64,000 nucleotides of DNA. It comes from Alnus glutinosa. Taxonomy: Eukaryota > Streptophyta > Magnoliopsida > Fagales > Betulaceae. The stretch is taken from positions 3,968,001-4,032,000 of the forward strand of contig NC_084896.1 of NCBI RefSeq assembly GCF_958979055.1. The letters run 5' to 3'. The translations under genes were made by a program, and so were the position numbers. Under the pieces are notes generated by a model. It searched no databases. It saw only the letters and a list, made by a program, of their open reading frames with translations, and was not told the origin of the DNA. This document shows positions 23,646 to 36,700 of this stretch, piece by piece; positions within the stretch are counted from its first letter, which is position 1; each line of letters starts with the position of its first letter.

Positions 23646-24985
23646 TCGAAATATGGAAAGATCCTAAAGCTACTAAAGAGTAAAATCTTCTAAGAAAGGA
23701 AATAAACAACGAAGGGAAAATATAATAACTAAGATAATTCTTGACGACGGTGTCGTTCTAAATATCAGAATCTTCTAGAAGAGAAATCAGAAAATTTAGT
23801 AAAAGTTATTATGCAAAATATCTTCCAAATCACAATCTGTCAATAGTCTCTTATTTCCGTCTTGAACGATATCTGGTAGTTGACCATTTCCTTTCTTGCT
23901 AAAATCTTTTTGATTTGTTATATTAATATGATATCTGTTATGGATGTAAAAGAATCAATCTCGTCGCCACATTATAGACCAATTAATTAATTCTCGGCGG
24001 TACTAAAAGTTCCGCTGGTAATTTCCCACTTATGCCCGTCGATCGTTTCTCACTCTTCATCCACCCGGCCAGTAGCCTTTTCTTTTTGTACTTCCACCTC
24101 CGGATATTAGTTGTCCTCATGTCCACTTGGTGCGTGCCAACAATACAAAATGTCCTACTTAAAGTAGTTTACTCGTCGGAACCTATTGTTTGTTCTGACA
24201 GTAAAACTTTTTCGTTTTGGATTGCTAATAACTCTTCGGCAAAGCTCTTTGTCCGACGGTATGAATGTTCCTGAATAAGCTCATTTGGTTGCACATGTTG
24301 TAATTTTCCATATCTCACGACAATGCCCACATCAATCATAAATCGAAATATGGAAAGATCTTAAAGCTACTAAAGAGTAAAATCTTCAAAGAAATGAAAT
24401 TAACAACAAAGAGAATATAATAACTAAGATAATTATTGACGACTACGTCAATATAAATATCATAATCTTCTAGAAGGGGATCAAAAAATTTAGTAAAAAC
24501 TATTATGCAGAATATCTTCTAAATCACAATCTGTCAATAGTCTTTTCTTTCATTCTTGAACGACATCTGGTAGTTGTCTATTTGCTTTCTTGCTTAAATC
24601 TTCTTGATTTGGTATATTAATATGATATTTGTTACGGATGTAAACGAATTAATCTCGTTACCACATCATAGACCAATTAATTAATTCTCGGTGGTACTAA
24701 AAATCCTGCCGGTAATTTTTCACTAATGCCCGTCGGTCGTTTCTCACTCTTCATTGACCCGGCCGGTAGCATTTTCCTTTTGTACTTCCATCGTCGGATA
24801 TTAGTTGTCCTCATGTTCACTTGGTGTAGACGATACAAAATGTCCCACTTAAAGTAATTTACTCATCAAAACCTATAGTTTGGTTCCGACAGTAAAACCT
24901 GTTCATCCTAGTTTGCTAATAATTCTTCAGCAAGGCTCTATCCGACGGTAAGATTGTTCTTGAATAAGCCCGTTTGTTAATAATC
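23646..24985. repeat. Tandem duplication, two units of about 645 bp at 697-bp spacing
   Basis: Unit 1 (23646-24290) and unit 2 (24343-24985) both begin TCGAAATATGGAAAGATC and run in parallel through AATCTTCTAGAAG, CACAATCTGTCAATAGTCT, AGACCAATTAATTAATTCTCGG and ACTTCCA-CGGATATTAGTTGTCCTCATG. They are highly similar throughout, with scattered substitutions. About 50 bases of different sequence separate them. No protein is recognised. They could be two copies of an LTR brought together or a local duplication. Confidence 0.75.
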
Positions 24986-24989
24986 CCGA

Positions 24990-27900
24990 TGTCAAGACGA
25001 GCCCCCTCGATAATAAGAGCATATCGGGAACAAGATAAAATTTTTGTCCTACATCATTTTCGGTAATCAAATTATCTAAATCTCTTGATTTATAGAATAC
25101 AAATCAACATTTACCACAAAAAATTTCTATCCAACAACAATTTTAACTAGTGCAGTGATATTTCAACAGTTGCTAGTGCAATGATATTTCAACAGTTATT
25201 CGGCTTAAGCTCTCACTCAACAAGTGAAGTTCAACACGGTGAAATATTTAACTGAAATAAGATTATAAAAAAAAAAAAAAAAAAAAGGTGCCCTAAGCTG
25301 CTATTTAGTCTTCTGATAAACCAACAGCATTGCACATGAAGAGAAGGGAATGAGAGTTCGACCATATATATATAACAATATATCCAGACAGAGCATGTTA
25401 AGTGTAACGAATTGTCGAGTGCACTTGTGAGGTGTTCCCCATTGCTAAGATATAAGAAGAGTGGATGGTTTATATAGCATTGTTGGGGCCAAATCCATAT
25501 GCTTGAGCTTTTGGGTTGTGTGGTGTTTTAACATGCTATATAATGGACTCACTAAAAAATGATTTCCCTAAGAATCCCGAACACAAATTTTGTCTTTGAT
25601 CTGTATTTGGAAAACTTAAAGAGGGAGAACCATAAAATAATAATAATAATAAAAACATATGATTGAATTGTGATAATTTTGATTAAGAAAGAACCAAATC
25701 TTCCAAAAAAAGGCTAATTACTTGTCAAACTTATTAGGAACACAAACACAAGCAACTAATAATCCTGCAGCGTGGCAAAGGTCTTTCTTAGCACGCCAGC
25801 CCCGGCCGTTGGAGGTGGAACTGTCAAAGATCACGCTAACACATCCTAGCTATGATGTACAATAATTCCCCAAAGAATTATTATTTGAGTTGGAGTGGGA
25901 ATGCAAGAAGTATGCTCTGTTCATCATACTAGTCATCAATTATCAGACTCAAATCCACTCTCAATGATTTGTATACCAAATGAAACGAGACATGTAATTT
26001 AATAGCCCATTATCTTGCTCTCATGCCTTCATTTTTAGCTAAATTTAGTGAAAGATTTGCTTGGAGTCAATTAATATAGATTATGATCCTTGGCAATGAT
26101 TAAAGCTCCTTACTGGGTCAAATGCTGTTCTTCTTCTCCTATGATGCTGAGATTTTCCCTTTTTTTGGGGGGGGGTTTTGATCAGGAAACACCTTTCCCT
26201 TTTGGTACTTAAGTGGGATAGGATTGAAAACCAGCATTGACTTGAATTGCTGATACACAATGTGGGTCCTTATTCTTGCTCTGTTCATGATCAATTCAGC
26301 GGTGGTCAACTCCATTAACAGAGAGTATGGGGTGCCTATTTTTACTGATGCAGTATGATTAAGTTGGAGCCATTTATCCAAAAACACCATCATTCTTGTT
26401 TGCCTTTATGGCCTCCATGCTGAGAGCAATTTTCTGGACCAAAGAATCCTATTTTCAAAGGATTCTTTTAGTGCCCTTTTGATCACACCACTAAAGCTGC
26501 ATTTGGACGTGGCAGAGGGTACTTAAGATTGCTTTACAGCATTTGTGGGACGTCTTCATCAATGGCTCTTTTTGTTGTTACTACAACTTGATCATAGTTA
26601 GAAATTTGGTCTGAAGTTGTTACCACAACTGGCCCATTTATGAGTTGGACTTGTACCTTAAAGGCTACAGAAAACAAAATAAGGTAACATATTCGGCCAT
26701 TTTCCTTGGCCAATGAAATGCTATAGATTTCAATAAATAAGTTCAACATCATCTTGGTAACCGTTTTTTGATAGAATATTTGGTACCTCTAACATTTTTC
26801 TTTTTGTTGTAACTCTTAAATTATAATACACACACGAATCGAGCCGAATTCATACGAGTATGTATTATTTAATATTCGAATATCGTTTCATGTTCACGAA
26901 CATCCCGTTTAATAATTAAGTCGAACTTAAGCTTGACTGAAGGTACTGACAGAGATAACATTGGTGATATCTAATCTGCAAGAGTTTTGAAAAGAGACTA
27001 AATCTCCTTTACCTAATTGTGAGTTACCTTCAACGGCAACCACAACCCATCTTTCTTGGGTAATTCATCCCACGCCATTCTTATAAATTATGGTCCAGAT
27101 TGCAGCTTCGTGGCCATGTAGTGTGATCATGGTTTGAGAATAGATTCCGTGCGACGTGTGCTCGGTACTCCCTAATTTATGGGTCAATATCCAAATTAAA
27201 TGGACTTGATATTTGAGTCATGTGAGCTTGCCGGCCCATGACCCAACAAATGCAATTGCAATATATGCTGATTCATTATTACTCGACAACTGCTAGGGCA
27301 TTCAACCCACACTAAAACCCAATTTGTATACACAATCATACATTTTCCATTATTTTGCCCACAGTTTTGGCAAATGAAAGGGTTTATTTGAGGACCACAA
27401 TAACGAAAATTGTCTAGTTGGTTGCAGCAACAGAGGCCACCCAAGTTTAAACATTAAGAAACATATGATCATTGCCTAAATGTGCACAATTTTTTTCCTT
27501 GAAAACATGGCTCCATGTGATCGCTCATGAGTGACAAACACAAGTCAATTGGGAAATGAGAACTAAGGGTGCTTTAATTGGGCAGTTTAAGGCCTAAACA
27601 ACCCATTGTATCAAAGGCAAATTATAATTTTTACAATTGGATTCCCGAATAAAACTACAATTCTAGAATTCGGGCTATCCAAAAAAAGTAAATTATGAGA
27701 GCTATTTATCTCACACGTCGGTGCGGAGCTTATTTGTTATAGCTGGTGGGCATCCCGACTCCTTTTTTTTTAGGCTACTCGAATTGTACTGTAATTTGAA
27801 CACTCTATCTGTAAAAAATTTCGATTGGGCGAAAATAATATTTACTCTTTGAAAAATAATTTTTGCACAACTTTATACAACTCAAGACACGTTGGTCGAA

Positions 27901-28200
27901 CTTGTACATAAGCCCCACCAATGTGTCTAAAATTGTATAAAAATTGTACATTTGGATTACACATCAAACACATCCCTTAATCTTTAGTTTATGACAAGTC
28001 ACTAATCACTGATATGGAGGATAATTAATTACTAACTCCCCCAATTTGTTGACTAAGCAAAAATCTAACACTTTTCTTTGGACGGCTAGGATCATCCAAG
28101 AAACCATTGACGTGGCAAAACGTGGTTTGATCATAGCCCATGCCCCATTCATAACGGTTATCCCTCGAAACGTGTCGTTTGGTTTTCCTCGTTCTGTCTT
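24990..28200. other. Intergenic, no gene recognised
   Basis: Small open frames on the minus strand near 26139-26393 and 26534-26752 look somewhat protein-like (for example ELTTAELIMNRARIRTHIVY) but match no family I know. The rest is AT-rich, with a poly(A) run near 25268-25286. Confidence 0.35.
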
Positions 28201-28219
28201 ATCTTAGGCCTTAATCTAC

Positions 28220-30835
28220 GCACTAGGCGCACGTTAGCCCCCAGTCGCCTCGCTCTTTCCCGGTAAACCGGAGCTCCGATCTCCGATCACCATTGGTTCA
28301 ATCGAGTGATCAGGTAACCAGTTGTAGATCTCTCTCCGTATCTTAGCCTAAGTTTAACTGTTATATGCTCCGTTTGGTTACTGAGAAAATGTGGGAAAAT
28401 AGAAAACAAGTAAACTTTGAACTTTAAGGGAGCTTCCACTTGGCTGTGTCTGTCTAACTCTAGAACTGAACCCTCTAAAGAGCTTTCCTTTTGTTTTTTA
28501 AATATCTGTTTCCTGATTTTGTTGAAGTCGAATTGACAGCTAAAATGTTGATGCAAAGTTTTAGTTTGTGTACTTTCTTATGGGTTTTCTCACTAACCAA
28601 ACAGCGGGTAGGAGAAATTTTTTATGGGTTTTACAGTGGCCAATTAATATCGCATTGCATTTTTATACTTTGGTTTTATGATTGTGGGTGCTGTTTTGTA
28701 GTATTGGGATTTCGAAAAGTTTTGAGTGAAACTTTTAATATTATTTTTTGTAGTCATTTATCTGCACAAAAGGCACCATAGGAATCGATCATAAGTAAAG
28801 GGGTTCTTTGATTGGTGTTTGGTTGTTTACCAAAGACTTTTGGACGGTACTATTTGTAATCGTGGTTTTGGAGATGTCGGACACTTCTTCTAAAATGATT
28901 CAATTGGTTGTGCAACATTGACTTACGTGTGGAAAATAAGTAGCTGGATCAAGTCTTTCCAAAACCCATATAGGGTTTCAATTTTGATGACATGTGCAAT
29001 TAGACTCTGAACTATAAACGGAAGTAGGATTTAAGTAGTGTGTGCATGTCTATCTATATTATGATTTATGAGAAATAAAGAGAAATCAAGTGGAATAAAC
29101 TTCATGTTATATTATAATCTGAAACGTAGAGGTGGCTGAAGTTTATAATCAGCAAGCAAATTTAAATTTCAAGTTTTAGAGGAAAGCAAGATGGTAATGA
29201 TCCAATGAGAAGGGATAGTTCCAGAACTCCCACCTGACTCTTCTCTTTTTTGTTTAAGATTATATTTACCAGTGTGGATTTATGGAATGTTTTCAAAAAT
29301 TAGGCAATTAGGAATCTATCAAATACTTATTATCGGGAAGATTGAGCTTCACTAGATTCCCTTTGTGAAAGGGGAATGAATCAAACAAATATTCGTGTTA
29401 CCTCAATGGTCCTCAGTTTACGGTGTCAAGTTTACATATTTGGTTCTGATAGATGAATCATTTCAGAGGAACATACAGAACTAAGGCTGAATTACTAGAC
29501 CTTTTTTTTCATTCTTAATTTCAATATGTTTTAACACTTATTCTTCGCTCAATTACCTTTGTTACAACTGCTACAAACTCTTTGTGTGATATAAGCTTCT
29601 CAATCGTTTTCTTGTATACCTGAAGCTCGATTCAGTAAACCTATATGTAGTTTCCAGCATGGATCCAATGTTTTTACGCCGGAAGTCTTGGTTTGATTAC
29701 TTGTTCCTTGATTCGGCAATCTCTGTTGTCTTTGACTAGGTTTATTTATTTCTTGTTAGTGGGCAGAAGTCAAGATGTCTGCTGGACAAGATGGAATCCC
29801 AGGTCGAACCAAGGCAGAGTGGACACCATCTCGTGATGCCTATTTGGTTGAGCTTTTCATTGAGCAACACAATTGTGGAAGGACTGCTTACAATGACTTT
29901 AAGAATGAAGTAATTAGATCTGTTACACGTGATTTCAATAAGAAGTTTGGCTTATATTTAGAAGAGAACCAGATAAAAAACCGTTACAATGTGATGAAGA
30001 AAGATTATGGTGTGGTTAAAACCTTGCTTGGTCATATTGGGTTTGGCTGGGATGAAACTCGACAAATGGTTGTAGCTGATGATAAAGTTTGGGATAGCTA
30101 TATTGTGGTATGTAGATATTTTTTAATTTTTAATATTGCAATATGTAAATTTACTATGAAATTTGGATGCGCTGGAAGAAGTTTATGACATGTAATTATA
30201 GGTACGAAGTGAAGCGCGACCATTTCGACGAAAGAGCTTTCCTCTTTATAAACAAATGTCAGTCATTTTTGAAGGTAACTTCCCTTTCATTTCTCACTTC
30301 TATTTTACGTATTCCATCCATTGTTGACAGATCTGGTGCAGGAGAAAGAGCTAACGCCAAATACCAATTTCCAAGTGGAGTACCTGTGAAAACTGAGGAG
30401 GAGAATAGCAACACAGAAACTGTGCGATCTTCGGAGCCCACTAACCTACCTACTCAAGTAGTTGATGGTGCCCTCGATTCAGATTCAATAATTGGTACAA
30501 ATGACATCCAACATAAGAAGCGCAAATATTTTTCTCCGACAGCATCGAGTCGTAAGAAAAGAGCATGCTTTGCCTATAAAGTCGGGGAGACAATCGAAAA
30601 TGTTCTATATGAGATTTTCTCAGCAGCAAAGTTGAATGCTATGCAAAGGAATGCATCGAATGAAACAACTTTGTATCAGAAATGCCTGGAAGACTTGCAG
30701 CAACTGGAAGAGTTGGATGACACTGAGTTTACAAAGGCTGTTAATGTTCTTAGGGATGATAAAAATGCAATTGCATTCATGACAATAAAAGGACCCCGGC
30801 GATTAACCTGGTTGAGGTCTCTATGGCAGGTATAG
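28220..30835 (+). CDS. Myb/SANT-like DNA-binding domain protein (Myb_DNA-bind_3 type), coding part 29775-30835
   Basis: Coding exons 29775-30107, 30202-30274 and 30342-30835 give 299 residues. The N-terminal domain (about 15-135) has the family pattern: AEWTPSRDAYLVELFIEQ, TAYNDFKNEV, QIKNRYNVMKKDY, GFGWDETRQMV, DDKVWDSYIV, then ARPFRRKSFPLY at the start of exon 2. A basic nuclear-localisation-like KKRKYF...RKKR follows near the middle, then an acidic helical tail. Proteins with this layout (LIMYB-like, derived from transposase DNA-binding domains) bind DNA or act as nuclear cofactors. A probable 5'-UTR exon ends at 28313 (CAG|GTAACC) and a UTR intron runs to about 29759. Exon 3 must use the acceptor at 30341, because the AG at 30330 leads to an early stop. 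The end at 30835 could alternatively be a donor. Confidence 0.8.
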
Positions 30836-31236
30836 TTTGCCTTACAAATGAAATTGCAGTTTCTTTTATATTCCTCCTTGGAAGATTTAGAAAGATAGGG
30901 CACAAAAACCTCACAAGCGAGTTGTATTTTCTCCTTTTGTAGAAGTTGTTCTGTTTATGAACTTTATGAAGGCTTTGCTCCTTGGCAGACTGTTAAGAAT
31001 TGTTAGTTATCATCCAAGAAAAAAAAAAATTGTCTAAGATTTTTGCTTTCCCAGCACAAAGTATTTTAATGGGCCCGAAGTATGAATTATCCATAAAGCA
31101 AAAAAGATGTGAAAAGAGGGGTTCCTCTTACATCCTGTAGAGCAATTGCAGGGCATCTCCTGTTATTCTTAATCCACAGTCAAGATTAAAACCTCCCATT
31201 AAAAGCACAAATGACTAATAGGAGATTTTCTATACG
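30836..31236. other. 3' flank of the Myb/SANT-like gene
   Basis: Likely 3' UTR followed by AT-rich spacer; nothing else recognised. Confidence 0.4.
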
Positions 31237-31399
31237 GCGTTTGCACCAAGAGCAGCAGGGGAATGGAAAAAAATTGAGGAACTTCTCTGCTTTGGCCGTG
31301 AGTAAGAACCTCAAGGGATCAACTTGTGCGCAGGAGATTATTCGGGCGGGTACGCCAGCTAAACTGCCTATCCACTTTTTTTAAAGGCGGTTGGAAATA

Positions 31400-31868
31400 A
31401 CCTCTCTCTCTCACTCTCTCTCTATATATATATATAAAACGAAGTCGTTTCACTTCTAGGGTTTAAATCACCCCCATACCTCCTATGTATTTTACTTCTC
31501 AATTCTTAGCCGCCGCACTCCACTCCAGATTTGTGCTCGTCTCTCTCTCTCTCTGAGATCTGGTTGTCTGGAGCTGAACACCAAGAGGAACTCCAAACTT
31601 TTCCTTTGGTTTCATACAAATCTCAGGCACTTCAAATTCAAATTTCCATTTTCACTATCCGCCACTAGCTTTTCCTTTCGTTTTAATTCTCTCTCTCTCT
31701 CTCTAGAATTTGTTTTCAGCTCTGTATGTTTTTGCCATGGATGACCTTGTATCCTCTGCTTCCTATGGCTATTTTTGGCTTTTGCCATGGATGAGTCAGG
31801 ATGACCTTCGAAGTTGGACTTCTTTCACTTTAATTCTTGTGTTCTTATTGGCATTCGTTTATTACCTA
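31400..31868 (+). other. Orphan promoter, leader and first-exon-like segment, cut by a MITE
   Basis: A TATATATATATATAAAAC box at 31421-31440 is followed by a CTAGGGTTTAAA motif, CT-rich leader sequence with CTCTCTCTC runs near 31540 and 31690, and an ATG at 31737 opening a frame MDDLVSSASYGYFW. The frame includes a hydrophobic stretch SFTLILVFLLAFVYYLG, so a membrane segment is possible. It runs straight into the Tourist-like element at 31869. TTTTGCCATGGATGA occurs twice, about 50 bases apart. I recognise no family and see no downstream exon, so this may be a gene broken at its first exon. Confidence 0.35.
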
Positions 31869-32151
31869 GGGTCCGGTTGGGTCCACAATTTCAAAAAAAT
31901 TGCAATTTAAAATGTGCGATTTGTAAAAAATAATTTTTAAAGACGCAATTTAATGTTTGGTAAAATTGTAATTTAACATTTAAAATTTAACATTTTCAAA
32001 AAAGTACAATTTTATCTGCAATTTAAAAAAGTAGATTTTCTGCGTTTTCAAATTGTAATTTTTAAAAACGCAGTTTACAAACGATTTATGTTCTGCGATT
32101 TGATTTAAAATTACACTTATTATCTACGTAATCACAATTACAAATGCACCC
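31869..32151. mobile_element. Tourist-like MITE, 283 bp
   Basis: Starts GGGTCCGGTTGGGTCC and ends AAATGCACCC, flanked by CTA and TTA trinucleotides. Its interior (TGCGATTTG, AAACGCAG, ACGCAATTTAATGTTTGG) follows the complete copy at 42115-42430. Confidence 0.65.
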
Positions 32152-32154
32152 TTA

Positions 32155-33736
32155 ATTATTGTAATCTAGACTTTTAGAAATCATATCATGGGGATGAAGC
32201 CAAATGAAAAGCTATTCTTCTATTTGATGTGTTAGAATCGGCATTGGATTATTGATAATTTGTATTTGTTGCCCTAAAAAAAAAAGAAAAAAAGATGAGA
32301 AAGGAAAGGCCAAAAAACGTCTAAAGGGGTGAAAAAAAGCCCAATATCTAAAATAGACCTAAAAGGCCCGATCTTTTAAAAAGTGATTAGCAATTAATTG
32401 ACGGTTATTAAATAATCGCTAACTGCCTTGGCAATTAGCAGAGACAATTATATATTTTTAATAACTAATAACCGCAATCGCCTTTTTAACCTTATTAAAA
32501 AGGGAATGTAGTGAAGGCGGTGATGGTGCCTACAAGGAGCAGGGAAAAAATAAAAGAAAAAAAGAAAGTAGAAATGCCAAAATCAGAAACATGACCTACT
32601 GTTTCTTTTTGTTCAACCAAATGTTTTTGTTTTTATTGTTTATTGTTTTTTTTTTCTTAAAAAAAAAAAAAAAAAAAAACTAACGTTACCTGTTTAGGTT
32701 TCTTGGATGCTTCCTAATTCCTATCCTTCAACTTTCCTTTCTCATGTGTAAAATTCTTTTACGTATTTAATGCTTTAGTAAAGTTTAAAGAAATCCATAT
32801 TTTGTATATATATATATATAATATTTGATTCTCCTTTTTCTTAATAAATAAGAAAAACAATCAAAATAAAAGAAAGAGAGGTGCTTACTTCCGAAGTGGG
32901 GTATATATGAATATGATCTAAAATGACATTCGATTTAAATTACATAATGAGAATTAGGGGTATTGATATGGTAATTGACAACGCTGTCACGTCAGTTGAG
33001 TGAAATAATGATAAGATAAATGTGTGATTTCTAGCATTATATACTCTGTTTGAAAACTGTTTTATAAAAACAGAGTTTTCAATTTGAAAAATGCTTCATA
33101 CCATACAAACATCTCACAAAGCTGACGTGCTAAGGTTAAGTTATCATTGATTTTTATTTTTTTTTCTATTAAAAAAAAAAAGTGCTTATCTAATGGCTAC
33201 TAAACCTTATAACCATGTCAACTTTATGAAATATTTGAAAGATATTTGTGTTTTATGTAGCATTGCTTTTAGTTCTTGAAAATGGAAAACACTTGATATG
33301 CTGCTGACCTTGTTGAATATCCTTAATTCTGGAAGGGGAAAACATTCTTTGGAGGCTAAAGGAGAGAGATTCTGCCAAGGGGCAAGCACCACTGAGGACA
33401 CAAATATGCTGCCAGTCTTCATCTCCAAGATAAGTTACTGCTGCATAAGGTATATACCTAAACTCTCTTAACAGCTGTTTCAGTAGAATGATGAACTGAG
33501 CTAGTCAGAGTCAAAAATAGAAAGTTCTTGGTGGGGGAATCTGCTAGTAAGAAAGAGGTTTCTTAAAGCAATAGTGTACATGTTAGATTGATTTATGCTA
33601 CTCATTTTTGGTAAATTGCTTATGTAAAAAAGAAAGCCTTTGCCTCTTTGAACTGGAAAGTGACTCAACTTTCACTAGTCAGGACCAAGTATTTGATACA
33701 TTATTAATTAATGTACAAATTCATTTGTAGCCCAAT
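32155..33736. other. AT-rich intergenic region left of the large LINE
   Basis: Poly(A) at about 32660-32680 and a TA run at 32808-32820. A 73-residue minus-strand frame at 33207-33428 has protein-like composition but no motif I recognise. It ends before the LINE and is not called a gene. Confidence 0.35.
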
Positions 33737-36700
33737 CTTTTTTCTTTTTTTTTTTTTTGAAGAAATACACTCTGCTGCTACAATACTTTCAATAGCAGGA
33801 CATACCCCCACCCAAGTATTGTTCCACAAAAGAGAAATCGCACATTTAGCTAATTCATGAGCTGCCGTGTTTGCTTCTCGACGAGCATGCATCACCTCCA
33901 CTGCCGAGAAATGGGAGAAAGACGATTTAATATCATCAATTAATTGTCCGAATATCCGATTACATGGATCCACTGTCCGAAAAGCTGAGACTACCACCAA
34001 AGAATCCCCCTCCAATACTACTCGATCTGCCCCCAGTTCCCTGCCAAACTCCACAGCAACCCATGCTGCCATAGTTTCAGCAGCAGTAGGGTCCACTATG
34101 AAAGGGACAGTCTTTGTCTTTGCTGCAACCAGACAACCTTCAGCATCTCGGATAACTATTCCCACTCCCATCTTCATTTTTTCCTTAGAAATTGCCGCAT
34201 CCCAGTTGATCTTCCAGCTACCTTCCGGTGGTTTTTTCCACCCCATTCGTTGCATGGGCTCAACACTGATTGAAGCTTCATCCCTGTCAGTTGCATTTAT
34301 AAAGCCTTCCATAGAAATCTTTGCTGCTTCCATAGTCTGGATCGGGGGAGTGATGAATCCGTTAAAGACAAAATCATTCCTCCTCATCCAAATCATGCGA
34401 GCCACAGTCCAAGCCTCTACGAATTCCTCTGGATCTAACCTTTCCATCAGATACAAGAATAATCCCATCCCATCCGTTAGAGTACAAGACATTTTCTGAA
34501 ACCTTTTTACCCCCTCCTGCCAAACAGCAACAGCAGCTGGGCACCCCCAAATGCTGTGAAAAATAGTTTCGGGTTCACCTGTACAGAAAGGGCACAAAGG
34601 ATCATCAACTAGCTTCCTTTTATGCAAATTCGCCTTGGTAGGGAGGAGATTATTACAAACTTTCCAGCAAAAGTTTTTAAGCACAGGTGGGGCGTGCATA
34701 CCCCAGATTGTCTTCCAAACCTCAACATGGGCATTGGCACCCGATCCCTCTCCTCTATCTTGAGCCTGCCTATGCAGTTCCATATAATAGGCGCTTCTCA
34801 TCGTGAAAGTACCTGCTGTGGTACCTCTCCAAATCATTTTATCCTCCTGACGCAAAGGACTAAGCAACACACTACCAATTTTAGCCACATCACCTGGGTC
34901 AAACAGTCTTCGCACCAGATTGAAATCCCACCACCCGGTAATTGGATCAATCAGCATATTAACTCTAGCTTCAGGGTGCAAACCAGCTTGTGATGGAGGG
35001 AGAAGTCTAGCATGAGGAGGGGATAGCCATGCGTCCCCCCAGATTTTGATATTTGCTCCATTTCCTACTCTCCACCCCATTCCGTTCTGCAGTAGATGCT
35101 TGGCATTGATGATACTTCTCCACACGAAGGATGGTCTCCTACCCACAGTAGCCTCCAAAAATTTTGCCCGAGGATGGTACTTCTCTTTCATCACTCGTGC
35201 TACAAGGGAAGACGGATTTGTGAGAATCCGCCACCCTTGTTTTGCAAGCAATGCCAAATTAAAAACCTCCAAATCTCTGAATCCCATCCCTCCTCTATTT
35301 TTCGATGCTCCCATTCGTTGCCAACTCATCCAATGGACTCGTCCTTGATTAGTTTTATGTCCCCACCAAAAGTGACTTATAAGAGAGTTTAGGGACTTAC
35401 ATAGTGATTGCGGCAGCCTAAAAACACTCATACAGTAAGTAGGCAAAGCTTGGACCACTGCTTTTATTAAAACCTCCTTCCCTGCCTGGGACAGGAACTT
35501 TTCCTTCCACCCATCCAATCTTGCCTTTACCCTACCGCATATGTAAGCAAAAGTCCGCTTCTTTGATCTGCCTACCAAGGTCGGGAGGCCTAGGTACTTC
35601 TCAAAGCCGGTCGTTGTAGCTACCCCCACTGAGTTCCGGATGAATCCTTTGAATTCCTCTCGAGTGTTTCGACTGAAGAACACGGATGTTTTTGCCATGT
35701 TCAATTGTGGCCAGATGCTTTCTCATAGGTTTGTAAAATTTGAACAAGGTTTAACCACTCCGGGAAATTGGCCCTGCAAAAAAGAAGAGAGTCATCCGCA
35801 AAAAATAGGTGACTCAAGCGAAAGCCACCTGCTGCTATTGGAACTCCTGTGATGCGGTTTTCAACTTCTGCCTTTGCCATCAAAGAGCTTAACCCCTCCG
35901 CTACAATTAAAAAGAGATAGGGCGACAAAGGGTCCCCTTGTCACAATCCCCGAGATGGAACTATCTTTCCATACGGCTGGCTGTTTACCAAGATCGAATA
36001 TGTCACACTTCTAACACAAGTCATAATAAGGGTGATCCATCTTTCTTCAAACCCCATTGTTCGCATCATAGCCTCAAGAAAAGGCCACTCCACCCTATCA
36101 TATGCCTTTCCCATGTCGATCTTAGCCACCATAAAACCCTTCTTCCCCATCATCCTAGAATTCATGTTATGAAGAGCTTCATAGGCAATCAATATATTGT
36201 CTGTAATAAGCCGACCCGGCACAAAAGCACTTTGATGCTGTGATATTATTGAGGGTAACACCAACTTCAGCCTGTTAGCAAGCACCTTGGACACTAACTT
36301 ATATATCACATTACAAAGGCTAATTGGCCTAAAATCCGCCACAGTGGACACCCTTTCCATTTTCGGGATCAAGGCTATGAATGTTTCATTAATAGAAGTG
36401 TTAAAATTACCCCTATTAAGAAAATCCAAAACTGCACCACGTACCTTAGCCCCAATGGTACCCCAGTGATGTTGATAGAAGCTTGCTCCGAATCCATCTG
36501 GGCCCGGTGACTTCAACGGATGCATCTGGGACAAAGCTGTGTTGACCTCTTCATGTGTGAATTCGCTAGTAAGCATGGCATTCAACAAACCCGTACTTGT
36601 ACAGCCGAGGTGCACTCCTCAATTCCTGCCACTCCTTCAGTTTCAAAGAGATTCTGGAAATACCTAGTAAAAGCATTTCCCACCTCCTCAGACCGGGTCC

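Noticed and set aside
33867-34499. Plus-strand 210-residue frame inside the LINE
   Set aside because: It is the complement of the RNase H part of ORF2 and has no recognisable motif.
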